In this document: piece after piece, positions 12,817-22,760 of the stretch
Position numbering within the stretch: position 1 is the first letter of the stretch
Layout of the letters: every line of letters starts with the position of its first letter
DNA from: Asterella californica
Taxonomy: Eukaryota > Streptophyta > Marchantiopsida > Marchantiales > Aytoniaceae
Assembly (NCBI GenBank): GCA_036924285.1
Contig: JAYKYS010000005.1
Location: forward strand, 22,542,001-22,606,000
DNA: 64,000 nucleotides
Reading direction: 5' to 3'
Notes under the pieces: model-generated
What the model saw: only the letters and a program-made list of their open reading frames with translations
The model's database searches: none
What the model was told of the DNA's origin: nothing
Made by a program: the position numbers and the translations under genes

Positions 12817-12821
12817 GGACA
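12817..12821. repeat. Target-site duplication GGACA (left copy; right copy 21267-21271)
   Basis: GGACA directly precedes the 5' LTR (TGTTGGAATTA...) and directly follows the 3' LTR (...TTCTATA). Five bases is the usual copia duplication length. It supports placing LTR ends at 12822 and 21266. Confidence 0.7.
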
Positions 12822-13017
12822 TGTTGGAATTAGGCTTTATAGTATGAATATAAGTACAACAACTAGTTCAGGTCATTGAGCTCATGCCCTTTCGCAGGTC
12901 TAGCTTGCCCTTGTACCAAAATATAAATACCTGGTCTATGGACCTCCTACCTTATTATCATTCAGTAAACAATCTTACACATACTCTTGCATCGATCTTC
13001 TCTCTTTTTTTTATATA
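12822..13017 (+). repeat. 5' LTR of the copia element
   Basis: Begins TGTTGGAATTAGG and ends ...TTTATATA just before the PBS. It shares blocks with the 3' LTR: GCAACTAGTTCAAGTCAT-type, TAGCTTGCCCTTGTACCAAA, CTATGGACCTCCTACC. The conventional CA terminus is absent (TATA instead), in both copies. Confidence 0.8.
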
Positions 13018-13029
13018 TGGTATCAGAGC
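13018..13029 (+). other. Primer-binding site TGGTATCAGAGC
   Basis: TGGTATCAGAGC immediately follows the 5' LTR. It is the complement of the 3' end of initiator tRNA-Met and is the classical PBS of plant Ty1/copia elements. Confidence 0.9.
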
Positions 13030-13212
13030 TTCGGGTTGTTATTTTCTCAGCACAATAACGTAGGCTTCAGGTAGACCCTAGGCACAAGTGAAGGAGCAAT
13101 CAGAGGATGCCTTGATTGCTGAGCGCGGAGGACACTCCTCGCTCAGACAATCACAATGCTCAATAGAACCTTAGTAGTTCAGCAACACATGTACGATGAC
13201 AAACACGTTTAG

Positions 13213-13990
13213 CATGAAAGGCTGGATGAAGTTCGATGGGACGTACTTCACATGTTAGAAGCACAAGATGAAGCTCTAGTTAGATGCGGAAGGCATCTTT
13301 GGAATTGTCGATGATAGTGTATCTCGTTCAGTTGTCACTCCCAGTAATTCTCTATGTGCGACCGGAGTAGATAGCATTGCGGAGTGGGATCATCAGAGCA
13401 AGAATGCTCTCACGGCGATAAATCAGTGTTGTGAGAACATTATTATTGATCACATTATTTCTTGCCGTTTGGCTATCGACGCATGGAACACATTGACTTC
13501 CAACTTTGCTGTGCAAGACACAGTGACCCAGATGCATTTGAAAGAAAAGATGTGAACTCTCAAGATGAGGGCGAACGAGACAATCACATCCATGTAAACA
13601 CTTTCAAATCCATTGTCGAGCAGTTTGCGTCTGCAGGTGTACAAGTAGGCGCACAAGAGCAACTACTCACAATCATGGGTAGCACGCACGACAGCTATCA
13701 AATGCTCCTACAAGTGATGAGATGCAACGTCAACTTGACGTTGCAAGCTCTCATCTCGTTTCTTCTCACCAAAGAAACCTTCCGTCAAAGAATGCAACAC
13801 AAACCTTCTACCGCATTGTTTGCAGGAAAGAGATAATCGACAAAATAAGGTAATAACATCAACCGTTCTGGATAGAATCAGCCTAAGAAGCGGTCACCAC
13901 ATTCCAACATTCAGTGTTTTGGGTGCAATTTAACTGGACATCGTGTCCAGAATTGTCCAAATCAAGCCTCAAGCAGCAGCGCTCCGTCCA
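13213..13990 (+). pseudogene. copia gag (UBN2-type) with zinc knuckle, broken
   Basis: Reading from ATG at 13213: MKGWMKFDGTYFTC, then IAEWDHQSKNALTAI, AIDAWNTLTSNFAVQD and LKEKM, the usual copia capsid pattern, then a zinc knuckle C-x2-C-x4-H-x4-C (CFGCNLTGHRVQNC, 13915-13956). In-frame stops fall at 13256-13258, 13277-13279 and 13553-13555, each where copia gag normally has Trp (…TC-W-KHK, …KL-W-LDAEG, …LKEKM-W-TLKM). A frameshift after 13580 moves the reading into another frame (VNTFKSIVEQFASAG). Confidence 0.85.
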
Positions 13991-14127
13991 ATCAACCTCA
14001 GCAGCAACCATAAATCCAAATCAGAATCAGCGATCCCGCAACCAGAAAAATTGTGAACACAACAACAACAACAACACTAGGCGAGTACTGATGACCCATC
14101 TCCACAATGAATTTGTAGCTCGAGTTG

Positions 14128-14485
14128 TGGATCGTCACTAGTACGTAGACATCGGCATCACTCACTACATGATATTTGACAACGACCAATTTTGTAAGTA
14201 CAATGAATGAGAAAATGCTCTTCAAGATCAGATTCTCTTAGGTGATGACACTACAGTTCAAATTGAAGGTCACGGTGATGTTGAAATTAAACTCTTCAAC
14301 GACGAAAACGTCTTAATTCAGCACGTCTTGCACGTCATAGCACTACGAAAGAATTTATTTTCAGCTCAAATGTTTGATTCCAAGGGTGGATGGTGCATAA
14401 TCGATAATGGTGCTTGTTATTTAAAAGACAAAAATAGACGTCTGATTGCCTCATGTCCGCTAAGCAACGATCTCTATTTACTAGG
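14128..14485 (+). pseudogene. copia protease and start of the pre-integrase region, broken
   Basis: The translation gives RH-stop-YVDIGITHYM, where the family has W-YLDSGATHHM. The catalytic DSGA is DIGI here, so the protease would be dead, and the Trp before it is TAG (14139-14141). It is followed by ILLGDDTTVQIEGHGDVEI, VLHVIALRKNLFSAQM and LIASCPLSNDLYLL, the standard copia sequence leading to the GAG-pre-integrase domain. The reading is lost after 14.5 kb, where the rearranged part starts. Confidence 0.82.
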
Positions 14486-14759
14486 CTCGTTTGTCATTCT
14501 TGGGCACACATCTCAAAAGCACACCATGCACAGTTGAAGGCAGAGCACTCTCAATCCTTGCTTCCAACAATGCCGTTTAAAAATCTCTCTCGGAAGAGAT
14601 TGGAGGTCTCGGAGATGACCGTGGTGGCTGATTGATCTACCGTGGTCGACCACGGCTCATACTATCTTTACACCCCTTCGCGCAGTGGAACATAATCCAC
14701 AATCTCTCATTGGTCGCATGCACGGATCGTCACATGACGATCCATGGCTCCCATGATGA

Positions 14760-14995
14760 TTGGTCATAATGACCAATCCTTCTCCAAGAAAGGACACTCT
14801 TCTAGGGGTATGCCTCACGACGTGTCTTTCTCCAATCTGTGGCCACAATCCAACTGGTGCACCTCCCAATGAGAGGATGACACTCCCACCTCGTGAAACG
14901 AAAGTACGCACAATCCCTCCTCACTTTATGAAAGAGCTGGGTCTTGTCTTGGAGACCACATCCCCTCGTCTCATTGGGAGGCCTTCCTAGATAGA
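14760..14995 (+). repeat. Direct repeat copy D1 (partner D2 at 17246-17540)
   Basis: Shared ordered blocks with D2: aaggacac(c/t)cttc, ggtatg(c/t)ctcacg(a/g)cgtgtc, tcccacctcgtga(a/g)acgaa, tcactttatg(a/g)a(a/g)gagct, cccctcgtct(c/t)attgg. D1 sits at the outer end of the inverted arm and D2 at the centre, which suggests duplication of a D-plus-arm unit followed by inversion of one arm. Confidence 0.6.
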
Positions 14996-16083
14996 GGCAC
15001 TACCCCTACTAGCAATTGCACTGATTGCACACGGATCACCGGAGAGAATGTGTCAGTATAGTCGAGCTCATACACTTGAGTGAATCCTCAGACCACCAAC
15101 CGTACCTTGTATCGAAAGATGGATCCATCTAAATTCAACTTCAACTTGAAGGTCCACTTGTTGGTTTTGAGCCTTCGTCCGTGTAGTAAGTCTGTGAGTG
15201 TCCACGTATCATTCTCCTCGTGGGACTTGAGCTCTTCGGTGATGACCTCGACTATCGAGCAGCGTCATGAGATGGTAGAGCCTCTTGGTAGAAGTTGGGC
15301 TCCATATGGACTAGTCTCAAAATCATCATTAGGGCACGCTTTTTATTTGTTTGTGTCTTCGAGATCAAAGTCGTAGTGTCATAACCTTCAGCTGGATGGC
15401 GGTTAGGAGGATAGGTTGACGTGTTGATCGTCAGAGTGATGGTGGTGCTTGGATCTCGGTGGGAGAGACGATGCAATCTCAATCTGACTTGAGTGCGGTG
15501 GTGAACGATGTAGGTATGAGATAGTTACATGCTCATATTTTCTACATCAGTACTATGTCTGATTCGGACAGAGGAAGATAAATTCACAGTAGAATAAGTT
15601 GAAAAGAGATATCGACTGTGCGATTATGGATTGCTGGTAGATGAGCTGACCATAGATTGAGTTGGTGTGTGATGTGTGCCTTCGTCAACTCCTCCTCCGT
15701 ATCCCACCGAGGAGAATGGAGGAGCGGGACCCAAAGCAAGGCTACTGCTTGAAGGATGACCGGGGCCAAGACCAACGGAGGATCAAAGACGGGAGGTGGA
15801 ACAAAAGGCAGAACAGATGAACTCAGAGAGGGAAGAGTTGCTCCCACTGAAGGGATAGAGGCTGGACCTGAAGGAGGAGGATGGTGATAAAGAAGTGCAC
15901 ATCATTCTGAATTGCATCCTCGGTGATAGTAGTAAGAGCGGGGTTGGGAAGAAATGATGTTGATGCAGGAAAAGACTCATCAAAAATAACATCACGAGAA
16001 ACAAAAGTATGATTTACGCTGGAGACAATATGCTTTGCTTTGACTACTGTAGTCAAGAAGAATGCACTCGTGAGAGTGGCTAT

Positions 16084-16790
16084 CTAGCTTAGAGCGGTGA
16101 GTCTCATGAATGTTAGCAAAAGTTGTGCAGCCAAAAATTCAAATATGTGAAATGGGGGCTTGCTACCATGCCATAGCTCAAAAAGAGTAGTGGCAGGATC
16201 GATGACCTTGGTGAGACAACGATTCAAAACATAAGTGGCGCAGTTAATAGTTTCACTCCAAAACTGTTTGTCTAATCTTGCTGAAAAGATCATAGCTCGG
16301 ACAGAGTTCAAGAGGGTGTGGTTTTTACGCTCAACTACCCCATTCTGCTGAGGAGTGTCAAGGACGGTCAACTGACGTCTGATGTTGTGTTCTTGATAAT
16401 ATGCATCAAAGAGGATAGATCGGAACTCACCACCGTTGTCAGAGCATAGAGTCTTGAGTTTCTTGCCAGTCTGACGCTTGACAAATATGAAAAACTCCTT
16501 GAATGCTATGAAGCAGTCGCTCTTGTAGTGTAGCAGACGGAAAACTGTATTGCGGGAGTAGTCATCGATTATGATCATGAAGTACTCATCGTCGGAACAG
16601 ATGCAAGTGGAAATCTACCACTGATGTCAGAACAAAAGATTTCAAGAATTTCAATGAAGCGGGTAATGACAGCACGTGCAAATTTTGTGCGAGCTTGATT
16701 GCCATGCAAACACGAGGCGCAAGTGAAATCGTGAATGATGGACAAATTTAAGCCAAGAACAGACTGATGATAACGAAGTTGGTCAAGCGG
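16084..16790 (-). pseudogene. copia integrase core, inverted copy
   Basis: 16084-16578 is an open 164-codon stretch: IIDDYSRNTVFRLLHYKSD, KTLCSDNGGEF and DTPQQNGVVERKNHTLL. D of SDNG and E of VERKN are separated by 35 residues, the DX35E spacing of retroviral-type integrases. The HHCC zinc part upstream (rc of 16.6-16.8 kb: the CASCLHGNQ region) is in other frames. It is better preserved than the plus-strand partner at 17.97-18.72 kb, but has no LTRs of its own. Confidence 0.85.
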
Positions 16791-17080
16791 TCTATGCTAG
16801 AGGTCGGCAATGAGGATGACAAATGTGAGATAAGCAAAGTGCGGACGAGTGATGGATCTATAGAGAGTTGAGATAGGTCTGCATGACTCGTCGACTATGT
16901 AAGACATAGTTGCAGGATGGCGAGAGTGGACAATGATCTGAATCAGATGCATGACATGCAGAGAGCGAGGTGCCAAGTGTTGAATCGAGAATAGAAGAGA
17001 AAACTTTCGTGAAAAATCTCCACCCGAAAGACCTGCAAGGAAAGAGTCGGTTGGAGAGAGAAGTCTCTCGAAGGAGAGGC

Positions 17081-17088
17081 TTATATAG
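17081..17088 (-). promoter_or_regulatory. TATA-like box of the left arm (divergent)
   Basis: Minus-strand reading CTATATAAGCC, preceded by a palindromic AGTACTT...AAGTACT pair and followed by a C/T-rich stretch, a TSS-like layout. The right arm has the same arrangement at 17727-17734 on the plus strand. Confidence 0.45.
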
Positions 17089-17245
17089 AAAGTACTTCTT
17101 TCGAGAAGTACTTCCATGATGACTCCTAGCTCCTCGGAGCTGGGAGCCCCTCCGTGCATTGAGAAGAGGGCCGTTGCAACCCTCCTTCTGGAAAGGATGG
17201 GAGAGAGGGCGAGATTTAGAGACAATGTCCCTCCGTGATTGGAGA

Positions 17246-17540
17246 ACGGTCAATCCTTCACTAAGAAGGACACCCTTCCAAGGGTATGTCTCACGGCGTG
17301 TCCTTCTCCAATCGCGACTGCTGCCGAGCAGCAGCTAGACTTCAAGAAAGACACGGATCATCATGAGGATGCATCCTCAATCTGAGATGGTCACTCAACC
17401 GGTACGTCTTCCATGAGAAACGACAATCCCACCTCGTGAGACGAAGAGGCACCCAACCCCTCTTCACTTTATGGAGGAGCTAGGCCTCGCCTTGGGAGTC
17501 ACGTCCTCTCGTCTTATTGGAGGACTCTATGAGATAGAGA
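17246..17540 (+). repeat. Central spacer of the inverted repeat; direct repeat copy D2
   Basis: Lies between the two arms and matches D1 (14760-14995) in direct orientation. No open frame. It separates two divergent TATA-like promoters. Confidence 0.55.
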
Positions 17541-17726
17541 CACTGCTCTCAATCTCAGAGAGACACTGTCCTCGGGTCTCGCTCCCCCTCCCATCTCTTT
17601 CGGAAGGAGAGTGACGGATGTCCTCTCCCCAATGCGCGGAGGGACTCCCTGTTCTGAGGAGCTGGGAGTCAACTCTCGAGAAGTTGACCCTCGCGCATGA
17701 GAGTACTTCCCGAAGGAAGTACTATC

Positions 17727-17734
17727 TATATAAA
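17727..17734 (+). promoter_or_regulatory. TATA-like box of the right arm
   Basis: CTATATAAACC follows AGTACTTCCCGAAGGAAGTACT, a 9-bp-arm inverted repeat, and precedes CTTCTCTCTCC-type pyrimidine-rich sequence. It reads away from the left-arm box about 640 bp away. Function is inference from sequence only. Confidence 0.45.
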
Positions 17735-17864
17735 CCGCTCCTTCGAAAGACTTCTCTCTCCAACTGACTTTTCTCTTGATTCAACACTTAGAACCTCGCT
17801 CTCTGCACGCCATGCATATGATTCAAACTCAATGTCCACTCTCGTCCACCTTGCAACTATGTCT

Positions 17865-18720
17865 TACATAGTCGACGAGTCGAGCACACTTATCTCAACT
17901 CTCTACAGATCCATCACTCGTCCACGTTTCGCTTATCTCACATTTGACACCTCCACCGTCGACCTCTAGCATAGACGGCTTGGTCACGTCAATCTTTCTT
18001 GGCTTGATCAACTTCGTCGTCATCAGTCTGTTCTTGGCTTAAATTTGCCCACCATTCACTATTTCACTTGCGTCTCGTGTTTGCATGGCAAGCAAACTTA
18101 CACAAAATTTTCGCGTGCTGTCATTATCCGCGCCATTGAAATTCTTGAAATCGTCCATTCTGACATCAGTGGTAGCATTTCCCCTTGCACATGTTCCGAC
18201 TATGAATCCTTCATGACCATGACCGATGACTACTCTCGCTAAACCGTCGTCCGTCTGTTGTACTAGAAGAGCGACTGTTTCACAGCATTCAAGGAGTTTT
18301 TCATATTTGCCGAGCTTCAGACTGGCAAGAAACTCAAGACTCTACGCTTTGACAACGGTGATGAGTTCCGATCTATCCTCTTGATGCATATTGTCAAGAA
18401 CACGACACCCAACACCAACTGACAGTCCTTGATACTCCTCAACAGAACGAGGTAACTGAGCGTAAAAATCGCACCCTCTTGAACTCTGTCCGAGCTATGA
18501 TGTTTTCAACAGGATTAGACAAATAGTTTTGGGGTGAGGCTATTAACTACGCCATTTATGTTTTGAATCGTTGTCCTCCACCAAGACCGTCGATCTTGCC
18601 ACTACTCCTTTTGAGCTATGACATGACCGCAAGTCTCTCATTTCACATATTTGAGTTTTTGGCTGTACAGCTTTTGCTAACATTCATGAGACTCGCCGCT
18701 CTAAGCTAGATAGTCACTCT
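17865..18720 (+). pseudogene. copia GAG-pre-integrase zinc motif and integrase, broken
   Basis: HRRLGHVNLSWLDQL followed by CVSCLHGKQ is the HHCC zinc motif of copia (pre-integrase domain). MTMTDDYSR carries the first catalytic D (18.22 kb), and LKTLRFDNGDEFR the second in altered context. Frameshifts and stops follow (18241 stop after DDYSR, another near 18.5 kb). The 90-residue reading before HRRLGH (MSYIVDESSTLISTL...) replaces the usual copia sequence and is repeated in the left arm. Confidence 0.82.
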
Positions 18721-18878
18721 CACAGTAGTCAAAGCAAAGCATACCGTCTCCAGTGCAAATCTGACTATCATACTTTTTTTCTCGCGAGGTTATCTTTGAT
18801 GAGTCTTTTCTTGCATCGACATCATCTCTTCTCAACGCTGCTCTCACTGCTATCACCGAGGATGCAATTCAGAATGAC

Positions 18879-19613
18879 GTGCACTTCTTTCATCACCATC
18901 TTCCTCATCGTCCAGTCCCTATCCTTTCAGTGGGAGCTATTCTTCCCTCTCTGAGTTCATCTGTTCTGCCTCCTTTTGTTCCACCTCCTATCTTCGGTCC
19001 TTCCGTTGACCCTGGCCTCGTTCATCCTTCAAGCAGTAGTCTTGCTCTGGATCCTGTTCTTCCTCTCCCCTCGACAAGATATGGAGGAGGAGGAGTTAAC
19101 GAAGACACACATCACACACCAACTCAATCTGTGGTCAGCTCATCTACCAGCAGTCCACAGTTACACAGTCGATATCTCTTTTCAAATTATTCTACTATGA
19201 ATTTATCTTTTCTCGTCCCAACCAAACATAGTACTGATATAGAAAATATGAGCACATTACACCCATACTTACATCGTTCATCACCGCAATCTCCACCATC
19301 GCACTCAAGTGAGATTGAGATTGCACCGTCTCTTTCCATCGAGATCCAAGCACCACCACCACTACAGCTATCAACACATCAATCCAACCCTCTTAACCAC
19401 GATCCTTTGAAGATTATGACTTTGAACCCGAAAGCACAAACAAATAAGAAGCGTGCACTAATTGTGACTGTAAGACCAATCCCGATGGAATCCAACTCCT
19501 ATCATCTTCAGACGTTGCTCGATGATCCGAGGTCATCAACGAAGATCTCAAATCTCACGAAGAGAATGGTACTTAGACACTCAAAGACTTACCACACGGA
19601 CAAAACCTTATAA
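18879..19613 (+). pseudogene. Spacer between copia integrase and RT (low-complexity ORF)
   Basis: A 244-codon open frame rich in Ser, Pro and His (LSSSVLPPFVPPP, SSTSSPQLHS, HRSSPQSPPSHSSE). Copia polyproteins have such an unstructured linker between integrase and RT. The inverted counterpart lies at about 15.4-16.05 kb. Its length is probably a by-product of composition; it is not an independent gene. Confidence 0.6.
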
Positions 19614-20640
19614 CCCAAGTGGACCTTCAAGTTGAAGTTGAATTCAGATGGGTCCATCGCTCAATACAAAGCACGGTTGGTGGTCCGAAGATTCACTCAA
19701 GTGTATGAGCTCGACTATATCGACACCTTTTTTGCAATGATCCGTGTGTAATCAATGCGATTGATACTAGCAATCGTAGCTGATTGCAAGTTTTTTTTGT
19801 GTGGTTTGTGATTTTGGTGGTCCGTGTGCAATCAGTGCTCAACACAACCTCCACGTTCATCAGATGGATATGAAGACAACATTCTTGAACGAGACGTTGA
19901 ACGAAGAAATCTACATGGTTGTCTTTGGCGACGTCAATGTCCCAAGAACCAATAAAATATGTAAGTTACTTTGTACACTTTATGGATTGAAGTAATCTTC
20001 TAGAGAATGATATTTGATCATAGATAAGTTTTTAATTTCTCTTGGGTTCAATAAGTCATGAGTTGATGATAACGTATACCACATTCTCAAAGATAATCAG
20101 TTCGTCATCCTAGCACTTAATGTTTATGACACAATCATAGCAAGCAGCAGTGAAGGACTGCTGACATACATCAAAAACAAATCAACATAAGGTTCAAAAT
20201 GAATGACATCGACAATATCCACCATTGCTTGAGTATAAAATTAACTAAAATCGAGCCGAAGGATGGATAAAGCTCAATCAAATCTTATATTTGATCCAAA
20301 AGTTATTCCAATTTAACTTACAGAATTGTCAACTTGTTAATACACCATCGATTCCAAGAGAAAAGTTCTCAATTGAAGATTGTCTCGTTTCTTCTGAAGA
20401 GCAAAAACAGTGTGCTTCTTATCCATATCAAAGTGCGACAAGCTCTATCAATTGCGCCGCCGTTTGCACTCGTCTTGATTTAGCCATTAGCATTAATGTA
20501 TTATCTCAATACATGGCTAACCCAAGATTAAAACGCATCACCATCATAAAACGCACATTCTGCTATAAACAAGGATACTTTAGACCAATTTTTAGAAAAC
20601 AAATACTCTTAGCCAATTTCTCTATTTGGTTACATCGATG
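19614..20640 (+). pseudogene. copia reverse transcriptase, broken
   Basis: Fragments in shifting frames: KARLVVRRFTQVYELDY, HQMDMKTTFLNETLNEEIYM (copia: QMDVKTAFLNGDLEEEIYM), NKICKLLCTLYGLKQS, then LGFNKS and DDNVYHILKDN; the YVDD-like box is replaced by a damaged NVYDTII. 20291-20644 carries QNCQLVNTPSIPRE and AAVCTRLDLAISINVLSQYM, the connection region. Many stops. Confidence 0.85.
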
Positions 20641-20719
20641 TTGATCGCGAAGATCACATCGAGTCACGACGTTTAAGTTCTAGAAATTGTTTCATCTACT
20701 CTTAAGGAACAATCAACTG

Positions 20720-20990
20720 ATCGTCGAAGAGATAGAAGTGTGTTGAACTGTCAAGTACTGAACTTGAATATATGACACTCAACAAATGTTCATCAGAAGC
20801 AATAGAGCTTCGACAATTCATAGCTGATATAAGGTTAGTTGAGAATGAGACTATCACTTTGTATTGTGATAACCAGAGTCGATAGCACTCATAGAAACGT
20901 TCCATGACAAAACGAAACACATAGATATCCGATACCATTTCATTAAAGACCAAGTTGTCTTAACTAAGGGCCTACTGGCTCCTAAGTTGG
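20720..20990 (+). pseudogene. copia RNase H, broken
   Basis: TESEYMTLNKCSSEAIELR resembles the copia TEAEYMALS..KEAIWLR motif and ETITLYCDNQS the DNQSAI motif. A TAG follows NQSR and later stops interrupt. It ends just before the 3' LTR. Confidence 0.75.
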
Positions 20991-21049
20991 ACTACCTCTT
21001 ATCAAGACTAGGATTAAAAGTTTAATCTACAACAACTAGTCGCTGAGTG

Positions 21050-21266
21050 AGAGAGTTGGAATTAAACTGTATAATATGCATGTAAATACAGCAACTAGTT
21101 CAAGTCATTTGGGCTCATGCTCTTTCACAAACCTAGCTTGCCCTTGTACCAAAGTAAAAATACTTGGCCTATGGACCTCCTACCTCATTATTGTCATTCA
21201 GTAAACAAGCTTACACATGCTTGGTCTCTCTTGCTTCGATTCTCTCTCTCTTCTCCTTTTTCTATA
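21050..21266 (+). repeat. 3' LTR of the copia element
   Basis: Matches 12822-13017 in order: TTGGAATTA, GCAACTAGTTCAAGTCAT, AGCTTGCCCTTGTACCAAAG, CTATGGACCTCCTACC, CATTCAGTAAACAA. Preceded by a purine-rich GAGTGAGAGAG (polypurine-tract position). The LTR pair is clearly diverged, indicating an old insertion. Confidence 0.8.
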
Positions 21267-21322
21267 GGACATAGAATTCAGGGGTGCAGAATTCCGAACA
21301 TAGAATAGTCTTGTGGATAGTT

Positions 21323-21399
21323 ATGAAGACTTCTGTGGAAGTTGGCGTCCTGGCAGATGAACCGGCCTTTCTTTCGAGGAATACAGCTGATGGGCTCAG
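21323..21399 (+). CDS. Exon-like segment with ATG, unrecognised gene
   Basis: ATG at 21323 reads MKTSVEVGVLADEPAFLSRNTADGLR and ends at a donor AG|GTGAAC. A second exon-like segment at 21744-21805 (LAKVLPLPGLGRNRLLTWEQ|GTGGTA) is on the same strand. Phases do not join directly, so any gene would need exons between. No family recognised; it may be a captured or decayed gene. Confidence 0.25.
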
Positions 21400-22082
21400 G
21401 TGAACGACACACTTGTAGATTATTTTACCACTCTCGGGTCTTCTTTATTGAGCCAACTAGTTAGGTAACCTGGTGAGGTCCTCGAGAGAAAAAGAGCGAA
21501 CCGGGCTATACAGTTCACGATACTAGAAACCATCCATCCACCTTCATCGATGGACTGAAATCCCTGAGAATGTTACAAACCCCCAAAAGGGTCCGTGTAG
21601 TTCTTACCACCTGTTGTACGGACTAACTGTGATGAGCTCCTGAGAAGATACCGTGGCTTTAGTACAAGTGAATATTATAACTTTTGGCTTCTTAACTTGC
21701 AGCAAGAATAAGAAATAGCTTACTTGGAGAACTCCATGATCAGAATTAGCTAAGGTACTTCCTTTGCCAGGATTAGGAAGAAATAGGCTGTTAACATGGG
21801 AGCAGGTGGTACGTACGTACAATCGCATTGGAAAAATATATAAAAGATCATTTGCCCAAGCAGAGGACTGGTACGGTCATTCTTTCTATGGTTTGGCTTA
21901 TTTATCTACAATCTTTATCAGTATCCAAGAGTTCTTATTCAGTTAGGAGTCCGGTAGAGGATCTACCTGGGTGAATCTGGAGCAGTTGGTACTGTTGTCG
22001 TCTAACCGAAGCTTGAATCAAAGTGGTGGATGCTGGGTATGAGGACTAATGTTCTGATTATAAAGGACCACTCTTGCCTTTA

Positions 22083-22760
22083 CTGATACAGCGTTGTAGT
22101 GGTCACTGGTCAGTTTGCTTCAGCCACGGAAGAAAAGGAAATACAAAGACTGCCAATTCAATTGCTATTGTCAAATTGTCTGAAGTTCAACAAGACTATC
22201 AGTACGGGCAAAGGTGCCGCCCTGTCCGTCAATCCTATACTCCAAGTCACGGACGCTGCTGATACAGCGTTGTAGTGGTCACTGGTCAGTTTGCTTCAGC
22301 CACAGAAGAAAAGGAACTACAAAGACTCCCAATTCAATTGCTATTGTCAAATTGTCTGAAGTTCAACAAGACTATCAGTACGGGCAAAGGTGCCGCCCTG
22401 TCCGTCTGTCCCTATACTCCAAGTCACGGACGCTGCTGATACAGCGTTGTAGTGGTCACTGGTCAGTTTGCTTCAGCCACAGAAGAAAAGGAAATACAAA
22501 GACTCCCAATTCAATTGCTATTGTCAAATTGTCTAAAATTCAACAAGACTATCAGGACGGGCAAATGTGCTGCTGATACAGCGTTGTAGTAGGCACTGGT
22601 CAGTTTGCTTCAGCCAGGGAAGAAAAGGAAATACAAAGACTGCCAATTCAGTTGCTATTGTCAAATTGTCTAAAGTTCAAAAAGACTTATCAGTATGGGC
22701 AAAGGTGCTACTCTGTCCGTCTGTCCCTATACTTCAAGCCAGGAAAGCTGAAGGAAGTGG
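22083..22760 (+). repeat. Fourfold tandem repeat of an exon-like unit (~176 bp)
   Basis: Units start at 22083, 22259, 22436 and 22573 (CTGATACAGCGTTGTAGT...). The spacings are 176, 177 and 137, so the third unit lacks about 40 bp at its end. Each unit contains AG|TTTGCTTCAGCC...GGGCAAAG|GT, an open 100-nt block reading FASATEEKEIQRLPIQLLL then SNCLKFNKTISTGK, flanked by splice-like AG and GT. The period is not a multiple of three, so the repeats are not one long coding repeat. They look like a duplicated exon with its flanking intron. Confidence 0.75.

Larger units (their letters stand above)
15003..17245 (-). repeat. Left arm of a ~2.2-kb inverted repeat inside the copia element
   Basis: The reverse complement runs parallel to 17545-19780: promoter-like segment, pre-integrase, integrase, hydrophilic spacer and RT start (…FTQVYELDYTDTFSP). 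Block matches include the rc of TGTCTTACATAGTCGACGAG, HQSVLGLNL, SDNGGEF, TPQQNG and the Ser/Pro-rich spacer. The arms differ by many substitutions and small indels, so the duplication is not recent. Confidence 0.8.
17545..19780 (+). repeat. Right arm of the ~2.2-kb inverted repeat
   Basis: Runs from the centre outward: GGAAGGAG...TGGGAGTCAACTC, TATA box, short open reading from 17865, integrase, Ser/Pro/His-rich spacer and RT start (…LVVRRFTQVYELDYIDTF). It is in the element's native orientation and continues into RT at its outer end, so this arm is the original and the left arm the added copy. Confidence 0.8.
12822..21266 (+). mobile_element. Degenerate Ty1/copia LTR retrotransposon with an internal inverted duplication
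   Basis: Two related LTRs (12822-13017 and about 21050-21266) enclose a PBS, then gag, protease, integrase, RT and RNase H in the copia order on the plus strand. GGACA flanks both ends (12817-12821, 21267-21271), so the outer ends come from one insertion. The interior from about 14.76 to 17.54 kb is an insertion/rearrangement holding a second, inverted copy of the pre-integrase, integrase and RT-start region. Every coding module carries stops or gaps; the element is inactive. Confidence 0.88.

Noticed and set aside
18879..19613. A 244-codon open frame as a novel gene
   Set aside because: It is the Ser/Pro-rich linker between copia integrase and RT, and its inverted counterpart is broken up by stops.
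22083..22760. CRISPR-like array of regularly spaced repeats
   Set aside because: The repeat units are contiguous 176-bp blocks without unique spacers of fixed length, and the genome is eukaryotic.
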